A stretch of DNA of 9,409 bases from Candidatus Zixiibacteriota bacterium (GTDB lineage Bacteria > Zixibacteria > MSB-5A5 > GN15 > PGXB01): assembly GCA_024230695.1 (NCBI GenBank), contig JAAERC010000114.1, forward strand, positions 1 through 9,409, given 5' to 3'. This document shows, piece by piece, positions 1 through 5,939 of this stretch. The notes below the pieces were generated by a model. That model did not search any database, had not been told where the DNA came from, and saw nothing but the letters and a program-made list of their open reading frames with translations. Every line of letters begins with the position of its first letter. Position 1 is the stretch's first letter. The translations under genes were made by a program, and so were the position numbers.

Positions 1-249
1 ATACGCCAGACCGGCATCAATAAAATATACGAAACGGTCCTTATTCTGATATTTTTTCTCAGAGCGGGCAGTTTCTATTTGTACTGCCGCGGTCTCATAG
101 TTACCATTTCGTAGTTCGACTGTTATTGGTTCATAGAATTTCTTGTTTGTCTTAAGAGAACCGCAACCGACCAATAATATAAAAGACAGAAGCAGGACTA
201 ACAGTCCTGCATATCTGCCTGATAAAAATGTTTTATTCTCGACTACCAC
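1..249 (-). CDS. COG3014-like lipoprotein, N-terminal 83 residues (runs off left edge)
   Basis: The frame is open from a GTG at 249-247 down to base 1, so only the first 83 residues are seen. The N-terminus has a short polar stretch, a hydrophobic helix (about residues 15-29) and a good lipobox (Leu-Val-Gly-Cys, Cys at about residue 29), indicating an outer-membrane lipoprotein. The mature part contains a helical-repeat-like stretch (NGNYETAAVQIETA) followed by a KDRFVYFIDAGLAY segment. From memory this resembles the start of COG3014 proteins, TPR-like lipoproteins of unknown function that occur beside lpoB. The GTG overlaps the TGGTAG end of the upstream lpoB-like gene, and an AAGG lies about 9 bases before it inside that gene, so translational coupling is likely. 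The gene has no promoter of its own in view. Family assignment is moderate; export as a lipoprotein is fairly sure. Confidence 0.68.
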   Translation of the reverse strand, partial: MVVENKTFLSGRYAGLLVLLLSFILLVGCGSLKTNKKFYEPITVELRNGNYETAAVQIETARSEKKYQNKDRFVYFIDAGLAY

Positions 250-839
250 TTTGTTTTGCCTTGAGAGATGCCTTTCTTAATTTTTTTGGTGCCGATCCAG
301 ACTTTTTCCATAGTCTCGATATTAATTAACTCTAGATCAGTTTGATAATAAACAACCCGGACACCCTCGGCTTCATCGGTGATAGATTTAATGGCACCCA
401 AAAGAATATAATCGGCGCCGGTTTCGGCCCGGATTTTTTTCATCGTTTCGCGCGAGGCAAAATCCTGCTGTTCAAATCGTTCTTCGCGAATTTCCTGACG
501 TTGATCACGTCCGGCAACAAAACGTACCTGTCCGGCGTTAATCAGCTCCCGTTCAAAATCGGTAGTAAATGTTTCGGAATCAATATGCTCACTACTTTTA
601 TTCCGAATGGTTCCAACCGTAACAACCGGTTTTTTGCCAGCAGAAGCTACAAAATCGGTCAGCCAGGGACGGCGCAGACAATCGTCTATCATCTCCTCGG
701 CTACCAGACGAGCATCGGTATCGTTCCAACGACCGCTTAAATCGGTTTGTGTTTCTGGGGCAAGTCGTTCCACCTGCCGCGATGATCCACATCCAAGTAC
801 CAAAGATGTTAGGATCAACAAAATAAATAGCTTTTTCAT
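243..839 (-). CDS. lpoB: LpoB-type penicillin-binding protein activator lipoprotein
   Basis: This is a 198-residue outer-membrane lipoprotein. The signal peptide ends in a lipobox with Cys17 (LVLGC). The mature protein has the features of the LpoB family: a DLSGRWNDTDARLVAEEM block at 33-50, a PWL at 58-60, GKKPVVTVGTIRNKSSEHID at 68-87, an RxxIREERxxQQ segment near 114-125, GADYILLGAI at 141-150, and a C-terminal end with KVWIGTKKIKK. In Proteobacteria, LpoB reaches from the outer membrane through the peptidoglycan to stimulate the bifunctional synthase PBP1b; the same role is inferred here, and no PBP gene is in the window. Length is close to the E. coli protein. An AAGGA at 847-851 sits 7 bases before the ATG. 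The gene overlaps the start of the following lipoprotein gene, so the two form an operon. Confidence 0.9.
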   Translation of the reverse strand: MKKLFILLILTSLVLGCGSSRQVERLAPETQTDLSGRWNDTDARLVAEEMIDDCLRRPWLTDFVASAGKKPVVTVGTIRNKSSEHIDSETFTTDFERELINAGQVRFVAGRDQRQEIREERFEQQDFASRETMKKIRAETGADYILLGAIKSITDEAEGVRVVYYQTDLELINIETMEKVWIGTKKIKKGISQGKTKW

Positions 840-860
840 ATTATTTTCCTTCTGTATAAA

Positions 861-886
861 ATTAAACAGTTTAATTATTTATTAAA
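861..886. promoter_or_regulatory. AT-rich palindrome cluster upstream of lpoB
   Basis: ATTAAAC-A-GTTTAAT (861-875) is a perfect 7-bp inverted repeat about one base. It is followed by a second, overlapping repeat, TTTAAT-TATTT-ATTAAA (870-886). Together they place three alternating ATTAAA/TTTAAT half-sites 22-47 bases before the lpoB start. It may be an operator, or only a consequence of high AT content. No convincing -35/-10 pair was found beside it. Confidence 0.25.
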
Positions 887-943
887 TTTGGCATATAAAT
901 GTACAATCGGAATATTTATGCAATATTAAACTATAAGTAGCAT

Positions 944-976
944 AAAAAAACCCGACCTTATAAATCAAAGCCGGGT
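944..976 (-). terminator. Rho-independent terminator of the dockerin-repeat gene
   Basis: Read on the minus strand, ACCCGGC and GTCGGGT form a 7-bp GC-rich stem (one G-U pair) around a 13-base loop, followed directly by a run of at least six U (944-949). It lies 20 bases past the stop codon at 996-998, exactly where the gene on this strand should terminate, and it insulates that gene from lpoB downstream. Confidence 0.88.
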
Positions 977-995
977 GATAATAATCAAAATATGA

Positions 996-2279
996 TCATT
1001 CAAATATTTTATTTCGGCGATCATATAATTCATAGTCATGAAAAGGTGAAGCTTTTTGGTAGATTTCAGTTACATATGATCCCGGCGGAAGATTTGAAAT
1101 AGTGGCTGATAACTCGAAATCACACTTACATGTTGTCATACCGCTTGAAATATTGTTTTCGTAAAATCTAAGTGTGTCCTGAACTATTTCAAACTCAATT
1201 TCAAAATCGGCCGCACAAAAGAAATATGCATCATAGTGCGTCATTATCAAGGTACCGTTGTCAAATAAATAGTCTATATCAACTCTTGCTTTGTCAATAC
1301 AATCGCTCGCCAAATAATCAGTCAGCTCAGGAAAGGGGACAATTTCTATTGATTCATGGCCAACTGTATCGCCATCAAAATCAAACAGTGTGACAAAATA
1401 CTGGCCGGTTGGAATATCTTCAATTATTGTTTCGAGATCAAAGAAGCACATACAATAGCAGGGTGTTCCAATATCATATTCAAAAATATTTATTCCATTA
1501 CCCATTATAGAATAGGTAACCTGATAATCCACACAGCAGTTATAATATGCATTCTTATGAAATACCTGTAGATCATATCCTACCAGATTCAGAGACATGT
1601 AATTAAAATCTTCGGGTTCGACAATGTCCGTTCCTACCGGTAAACCATCAATTCCAATCAATGTAACCGTGTATGTAGTAAGTTCTTCCGGTTCCAAATC
1701 TTCAAGAACCGACTCCAAATCAAAATAACAGTTACAGTCACAGGGTTCGCCGTCGTCATACTCATAGGCCGTAATGCTGGAACCGTCAATAACAAATTCT
1801 ACCCGGTAATCCAAACAGCAATTGTAATAGGCGTTCTCATGATATACATATAAATCGCCTTCTATCATTTCAACATACATGCCATTATCGCCGTCGGAAT
1901 CGCGTAGACAGTCGCTGGCTGTTAGCCGAATTTCACCAGAACTGGTTCCACCACTTTTACAAACACCCTGAACTGAGGTACAGTCGAAGATGCCACAATC
2001 TGGCGGTGGACCGCCTTTGTATTTGAAATCAATTAAATAAACAATATCTACAATATCTATTGTAGTGGATTGGTCAACGTCACCAATGATCTCAGGCATA
2101 GGCGGGGGGGCACCCTTATATTTGTGATTTATCAATTTGACAATATCTAGAATATTAATTTCTCCATCTTTATTGGTATCACCACAGTAATCAGCTTGGG
2201 CTATTGGCACAAAAAACAATGAAAGTAGAAAAACCAACAATAAGATAATCCGCGAACTGATCTCTCTTTTTGTAATCAT
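996..2279 (-). CDS. Secreted dockerin-type protein with three Cys-rich repeat modules
   Basis: This is a 427-residue exported protein. A Sec signal peptide (hydrophobic about 11-25) probably cleaves after AQA at 29. Residues 33-56 (DTNKDGEINILD) and 67-88 (DVDQSTTIDIVD, then KYKGGPP) form a pair of dockerin type I calcium-binding repeats. Here they lie at the N-terminus, not at the usual C-terminal place. The rest holds three copies of a module of about 95 residues, at roughly 122-215, 220-312 and 324-408. The modules share an aromatic/NCC element (AYYNCCLDY 150-158, AYYNCCVDY 244-252, AYFFCAADF 351-359) and a CxCxCxFDLE-type element (180-189, 274-283, 384-390) followed by a Thr/Gly-rich strand. 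I do not recognise the module. A cell-surface calcium-stabilised binding protein is inference. SD AGGGAG (2285-2290) lies 5 bases from the ATG, and a terminator follows. Confidence 0.87.
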   Translation of the reverse strand: MITKREISSRIILLLVFLLSLFFVPIAQADYCGDTNKDGEINILDIVKLINHKYKGAPPPMPEIIGDVDQSTTIDIVDIVYLIDFKYKGGPPPDCGIFDCTSVQGVCKSGGTSSGEIRLTASDCLRDSDGDNGMYVEMIEGDLYVYHENAYYNCCLDYRVEFVIDGSSITAYEYDDGEPCDCNCYFDLESVLEDLEPEELTTYTVTLIGIDGLPVGTDIVEPEDFNYMSLNLVGYDLQVFHKNAYYNCCVDYQVTYSIMGNGINIFEYDIGTPCYCMCFFDLETIIEDIPTGQYFVTLFDFDGDTVGHESIEIVPFPELTDYLASDCIDKARVDIDYLFDNGTLIMTHYDAYFFCAADFEIEFEIVQDTLRFYENNISSGMTTCKCDFELSATISNLPPGSYVTEIYQKASPFHDYELYDRRNKIFE

Positions 2280-2320
2280 AGTTTCTCCCTGGTTAATATA
2301 GAATATTTTTACAATGTATA

Positions 2321-2363
2321 TAAAATCTAATTTTTACATATCTGATACTGATAAAAATCTAAT
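2321..2363. repeat. Ten-base direct repeat upstream of the dockerin gene
   Basis: AAAATCTAAT occurs at 2322-2331 and again at 2354-2363, 32 bases apart, which is about three helical turns. The spacing and the position 42-84 bases before the dockerin-protein start fit paired sites for one regulator on the same DNA face. High AT content makes chance possible. Confidence 0.25.
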
Positions 2364-2437
2364 GTGTCTAAGTGAGAAATGATATTTAACAGATGAATAT
2401 CAGCTCTATTATCAATATAACCACTATTCCTATTGGG

Positions 2438-2485
2438 TCAAGTAAAAAGCGCTATCAAAATTTATAAAAGTATTTTTTCACTTGA
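2438..2485. repeat. Imperfect inverted repeat before the TGS-GTPase operon
   Basis: TCAAGTAAAAA (2438-2448) pairs with TTTTTTCACTTGA (2473-2485) if one G is bulged. The 24-base loop contains GCGC and TATAAA. It lies 43-91 bases upstream of the GTPase start and could be an operator or leader hairpin. This stretch (2280-2528) otherwise holds no gene; a divergent promoter region is expected here but no clear -35/-10 pair was found. Confidence 0.25.
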
Positions 2486-2528
2486 AAATTGCCACCATTT
2501 TGAGTAAAATTGGGTAAAGGAGAAATTT

Positions 2529-3527
2529 ATGCCGGCAAATTTGCCACCACAATATTATACTTTAGACCGCGAGTTTAAGAAAGAACGCGACCCTTTTGAG
2601 AGGCTTCGGATGGCCAGAGAGCTTTTGAGGATTATGCCGAAACATAAGGGGACCGATAAGCTTCAGGCAGAGATGAAGGCCAAAATCGCGCTTCTAAAAA
2701 AAGAGACCGAAAGTGGTGGCACCAAAAAACATGGCGCCCGCAAAGTTGATCCATACTCCCATTTTGATAATGAAGGTGCCGGGCAGATTGTTTTGATCGG
2801 CCCTCCCAATTCGGGTAAATCGAGCATTCTTGATACGATGACTAACTGTAATCCGGCGATTGGAGACTATCCTTATACGACCCGTTTTCCAATGGCCGGG
2901 ATGACAATGTATCAGTCGGTTCCACTGCAACTGATCGACACTCCGCCGATATCGGAAGAAACATTTGAAAATTACATTCCAAATCTTATTCGGCAGGCCG
3001 ATATATCGGTGATTGTTGTTGATGTTGCCACTGCCGGTTTTGAAGAACGCTTAAAAGCCTTTTATGCCAGACTTGATGAAAAAAGAATCGTGTTATGTCC
3101 TGAAATCCCCGATGAGATCGAGGATGCCAGATATTGTTATAAAAAAGCAATTATTGCCGCCCATAAATATCTTGATGAAAATGGGGAAGAGGGATTGGCG
3201 AGATTAAAAGAACAATTCAAGGAATTTGTTGTAGTCCCGACTTCGATTTTAGAAGATGAAACGATGGATAATCTTAAAAAGGCGATTTATAAAATGCTGG
3301 GCATCATGAAGGTCTTTACTAAGAAAGTCGGACATGATCCCGATTTTAATGATCCGGTCATTTTACCTATTGGCGGAACGGTCGAAGATGCCGCCTATGA
3401 ATTACACAAAGATTTTGCTCAGAAACTTCAGTTTGCCAAACTCTGGGGTGAGGGACGGTTTGAGGGTCAAAAGGTCAAAAGTAATTATATTTTGGCTGAT
3501 GGTGATATCATCGAGTTTCATATTTAA
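2529..3527 (+). CDS. DRG/Obg-like TGS-domain GTPase with eroded G motifs
   Basis: This 332-residue cytoplasmic protein follows the DRG plan (COG1163, Obg superfamily). It has a helical N-terminus (residues 1-62), a G domain, and a C-terminal TGS domain at about 262-332 that starts with MKVFTKK and ends in ADGDIIEFHI. The P-loop is intact (GPPNSGKSS, 91-99) and the Obg-type switch I is present (DYPYTT, 113-118). G3 reads DTPP (137-140) instead of DxxG, and the place where NKxD should stand reads VLCPEIPD (188-195), so guanine recognition is not the usual one. DRG/Obg proteins bind ribosomes through such domains; a ribosome-linked role is inferred. SD AAAGGAG (2516-2522) is 6 bases from the ATG. 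A double stop (TAA TAA) is followed at once by the flavoprotein gene, so the two are an operon. Confidence 0.87.
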   Translation: MPANLPPQYYTLDREFKKERDPFERLRMARELLRIMPKHKGTDKLQAEMKAKIALLKKETESGGTKKHGARKVDPYSHFDNEGAGQIVLIGPPNSGKSSILDTMTNCNPAIGDYPYTTRFPMAGMTMYQSVPLQLIDTPPISEETFENYIPNLIRQADISVIVVDVATAGFEERLKAFYARLDEKRIVLCPEIPDEIEDARYCYKKAIIAAHKYLDENGEEGLARLKEQFKEFVVVPTSILEDETMDNLKKAIYKMLGIMKVFTKKVGHDPDFNDPVILPIGGTVEDAAYELHKDFAQKLQFAKLWGEGRFEGQKVKSNYILADGDIIEFHI

Positions 3528-3530
3528 TAA

Positions 3531-4826
3531 ATGAATAAAGTAATTGTAATCGGCGGTGGCGCGTCCGGCTTGATGGCGGCTGGGATAGCGGCTCAAAATG
3601 GCGCTGATGTGATCGTCTTTGAAAAGAAATCCCGCCCCGGCCGGAAACTGCGGATAACCGGGAAAGGTCGCTGTAATCTTACTAATATTATTGAAATCCA
3701 GGAGTTTTTGAATCACTTTTCGGCGGGAAAACGATTTTTGAGACAGGCGTTTGCACGATTTTTTGCCAATGATCTGATTGAGTTTTTTGAAAACCTGAAT
3801 ATCAAAACTGTATCTGAGCGGGGAGGACGGGTCTTTCCTGAGAATAACGATGCTGTCAAGGTTGTTGAGACACTTGATAAATGGGTACGGGGTTGTGGAG
3901 TGATAATTCGGACCGATTCCAGCGTTGAGTCGTTGTTGACCAAAGACGGAAAAATTATCGGTGTTCAAGTACCTTATAAAACAAACTCAACTGGAAAACT
4001 GCCATATTCGAGTAGCTCAAGAAAAAGCAGAGAAAACTCAAAGCTATACCAAGCGGATGCGGTTATTATCGCAACCGGAGGATTATCGTATCCAGCGACC
4101 GGTTCGACCGGTGATGGGTACAGATTGGCCAAAGATGTTGGTCATGCAATCATCCCGACCCGGCCATCGCTGGTCCCAATACGTACTGAGGGGGATACCG
4201 CCCAGAAACTTCAGGGAGTGAGTCTGCGAAATGTTAATGCTGTATTATATGTTGAGAATAAAAAACAGGATGAACAATTCGGCGAGATGCTTTTTACTCA
4301 TTTTGGTTTATCCGGCCCGATTATTCTTTCGCTAAGTCGCAAGATCGTTGAAGCTGTTAAATTAAAGAAAAAAGTAGAGATCTCAATCGATCTCAAACCG
4401 GCGCTTGATGATCAAAAACTTAAAAATCGTCTGCTTCGTGATATAAAAGAAAGCGGAAAACAGCAATTTAAAACTCTGCTTAAGGGACTATTACCCCGTA
4501 AACTGATCCCGGTTTGTTGTAGTTTAACAAAAATCGATCCTGATAAAATGAGTAACCAGATATCGTCCGATGAGCGGAAACGGCTTGGGCGTTGGCTCAA
4601 GGATTTCAGACTCGAGGTCAAAGGTTATTGTTCATATGAGGAAGCGATTGTGACCGCCGGGGGGGTAAGTACAAAAGAGATCGACCCGCGGACGATGGAA
4701 TCTCGGATCATCAAAGGACTATATTTTGCCGGAGAGGTGATCGATATTGATGCCGATACTGGGGGATACAATCTTCAGGCGGCCTTTTCCACTGGTTGGT
4801 TAGCCGGGCAATTTGCATCCAAGTAA
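3531..4826 (+). CDS. HI0933/BaiN-family FAD-dependent oxidoreductase
   Basis: This is a 431-residue flavoprotein of the HI0933 (YhiN/BaiN) family. The N-terminal Rossmann motif is VIGGGASG (6-13). The family signature GRKLRITGKGRCNLTN follows at 37-52, then GGRVFPENNDA (98-108), ATGGLSYPATGSTGDGY (181-197), FTHFGLSGP (255-263), TAGGVS (375-380) and the C-terminal FAD-contact segment FAGEVIDIDADTGGYN (399-414). All core motifs are intact and length is near the family norm. A Ser/Lys-rich stretch at about 150-172 looks like an extra loop before the second nucleotide-binding strand. Relatives include BaiN, implicated in bile-acid dehydroxylation, but the physiological substrate of most members is unknown and none is assigned here. 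The ATG is 3 bases past the upstream stop with no strong SD, which suggests translational coupling to the GTPase. Confidence 0.93.
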   Translation: MNKVIVIGGGASGLMAAGIAAQNGADVIVFEKKSRPGRKLRITGKGRCNLTNIIEIQEFLNHFSAGKRFLRQAFARFFANDLIEFFENLNIKTVSERGGRVFPENNDAVKVVETLDKWVRGCGVIIRTDSSVESLLTKDGKIIGVQVPYKTNSTGKLPYSSSSRKSRENSKLYQADAVIIATGGLSYPATGSTGDGYRLAKDVGHAIIPTRPSLVPIRTEGDTAQKLQGVSLRNVNAVLYVENKKQDEQFGEMLFTHFGLSGPIILSLSRKIVEAVKLKKKVEISIDLKPALDDQKLKNRLLRDIKESGKQQFKTLLKGLLPRKLIPVCCSLTKIDPDKMSNQISSDERKRLGRWLKDFRLEVKGYCSYEEAIVTAGGVSTKEIDPRTMESRIIKGLYFAGEVIDIDADTGGYNLQAAFSTGWLAGQFASK

Positions 4827-4858
4827 TTCCTGTAAAAGATAATAGACAAAGAGTAGTA

Positions 4859-4907
4859 ATATAATACTCATTGCCAAATTTATTATATCCGCTTGTTTTT
4901 TCTTTTT
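4859..4907 (+). terminator. Possible weak terminator of the GTPase/flavoprotein operon
   Basis: ATATAATA (4859-4866) and TATTATAT (4881-4888) form a perfect but AT-only 8-bp stem with a 14-base loop. After 7 bases comes a pyrimidine-rich tract containing six consecutive T (4896-4901). It begins 33 bases past the stop codon. The stem lacks GC pairs and the T tract is not adjacent, so it would be a poor terminator. Confidence 0.3.
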
Positions 4908-4947
4908 ACTTTGTCCATCTATAGGTCAATGTATTATTAATTATATC

Positions 4948-4976
4948 TTGACGCCAATTTCCTTCTCACCTATATT
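4948..4976 (+). promoter_or_regulatory. Sigma-70-like promoter for the 5041 gene
   Basis: TTGACG (4948-4953) and TATATT (4971-4976) are separated by exactly 17 bases. Five of six -35 bases and four of six -10 bases match the consensus. Transcription would start near 4983, giving a leader of about 58 bases before the GTG at 5041. It is the best promoter match in the window and marks the 5041 gene as a separate unit from the operon before it. Confidence 0.6.
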
Positions 4977-5040
4977 TTAGTATTACATCAGCAATGATAA
5001 AACAATCAAAGCTAAAAATGCCAATTGAAAGGTGTATAAA

Positions 5041-5853
5041 GTGATTGATTTGATAAAAGTTCTCAGGCTGATGCTGACTATTACCATAATAGTTTTTTTT
5101 CTACCAGATAATCCACTGGCAGCATCCGGCTGGCCTCCAAAAGTGGGGCAAAAAGTAAGATTGAAAACGGTTGATAATCCGAACAATTTTATTCAGGGTA
5201 CTGTTGCCTTGGCAAAAAATGATTCCTTTTATATTGCCAAACAAAACGATTTCAGAATTGACAGAATAATTGATCGTAAAGGGAATATACATACCTTTCC
5301 ATATATTGCAAAATATGATTCGGAGTTAAAGTCATTAACCGGGGTTGATTCAAATGAAGAGACAATCACGCTTTTGTTGGAAGAAATTGAAAAAGTTGAA
5401 TTGACTCTTTTAGCAGGTGGTAAAGAATTTGATTTGCAATTTGATGCCGTAGGATTTCATGACCGTGTTGAGTATAGTCCCGTCTTTCAGGAATTGGTTT
5501 GGCGCGGATCCATAATTTCGGCCAATCATTTTGAAATCTGGCAGAATAGGAGTGATCTCAGAACAATTTGGAAACTTTCCAGTATCACTCTGGGCGTGAT
5601 AGTCGGAATCGACTCATATAATAGTGCAAAAAAGGAGCAGGAACGCCGATTAGGTGTATTCCATCATGTTGATCCCTTGACTCCATCTGTAGTAGGCATT
5701 ATTTCAGGATTGGCTGTGGGAGTAGGCGGTCTCTTGCTCGCAAATGTCGTTGCTCCCGACGGCTGGAGGAAAGTGTCTCCTGATAAATTGAAATTGGGCA
5801 TCGGATCGGTAGGTGAAAACAGCGTTGGTGTTGTTGTAGCATTCAAGTTTTAG
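5041..5853 (+). CDS. Exported protein of unknown function
   Basis: I do not recognise this 270-residue protein. The N-terminus has a charged stretch, a hydrophobic core (about 10-21) and a likely signal-peptidase site after LAA at 28. Residues 33-70 (PKVGQKVRLKT..., FIQGTVALAKNDSFYIAK) look like a small beta-barrel of SH3 type. A charged middle part follows (residues 71-175). Two Gly/Val-rich hydrophobic segments come next (about 176-190 and 217-236), and the C-terminus ends in alternating strands finishing VVVAFKF. A terminal Phe is seen in outer-membrane beta-strands, but a single such strand is weak evidence. I chose GTG 5041 because GAAAGGTG (5027-5034) sits 6 bases upstream as a good SD; the earlier GTG at 5032 overlaps that SD. 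The gene is alone between a promoter and a terminator. Confidence 0.78.
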   Translation: MIDLIKVLRLMLTITIIVFFLPDNPLAASGWPPKVGQKVRLKTVDNPNNFIQGTVALAKNDSFYIAKQNDFRIDRIIDRKGNIHTFPYIAKYDSELKSLTGVDSNEETITLLLEEIEKVELTLLAGGKEFDLQFDAVGFHDRVEYSPVFQELVWRGSIISANHFEIWQNRSDLRTIWKLSSITLGVIVGIDSYNSAKKEQERRLGVFHHVDPLTPSVVGIISGLAVGVGGLLLANVVAPDGWRKVSPDKLKLGIGSVGENSVGVVVAFKF

Positions 5854-5867
5854 ATTCTGTTTATAAT

Positions 5868-5909
5868 AAAAAAACCTGCACTTAAATAAAATAAATGCAG
5901 GCTTGTTTT
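5868..5909. terminator. Bidirectional terminator between convergent genes
   Basis: CCTGCA (5875-5880) and TGCAGG (5896-5901) form a 6-bp stem with a 15-base AT loop. On the minus strand the stem is followed directly by seven U (5868-5874), a good terminator for the homoaconitase-like gene. On the plus strand it is followed by CTTGTTTT, a weaker tail for the 5041 gene. It lies 22 bases past one stop and about 38 past the other. Confidence 0.8.
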
Positions 5910-5914
5910 GAATT

Positions 5915-5939
5915 ATCTTCTATGCAAAAAACAGAAGAT
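5915..5939. repeat. Hairpin overlapping the end of the homoaconitase-like gene
   Basis: ATCTTCT (5915-5921) and AGAAGAT (5933-5939) pair perfectly over 7 bp around an 11-base loop. One arm touches the stop codon of the minus-strand gene (5939-5941). It could protect the mRNA 3' end or assist the terminator that follows. Confidence 0.35.

Noticed and set aside
342..740. A 132-codon plus-strand open frame inside lpoB
   Set aside because: The minus-strand protein shows clear LpoB motifs through the same bases; the plus-strand product resembles nothing.
2482..2510. TTGAAA and TAAAAT with a 17-base spacer before the TGS-GTPase gene
   Set aside because: The sequence match is good, but the predicted start near 2517 would fall inside the Shine-Dalgarno sequence (2516-2522) and leave the mRNA without a usable ribosome site.
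3402..3968. A 188-codon open frame on the minus strand across the GTPase/flavoprotein junction
   Set aside because: It is antisense to two well-supported genes, its translation has no recognisable motif and it has no convincing start context.
4845..4915. Distant inverted repeat GACAAAG ... CTTTGTC after the flavoprotein gene
   Set aside because: Seven bases separated by almost 60 in AT-rich DNA is close to chance, and the flanking match is interrupted.
5032..5040. Upstream GTG (5032) as start of the exported unknown protein
   Set aside because: It overlaps the best Shine-Dalgarno sequence, GAAAGGTG at 5027-5034, which is properly spaced for the GTG at 5041.
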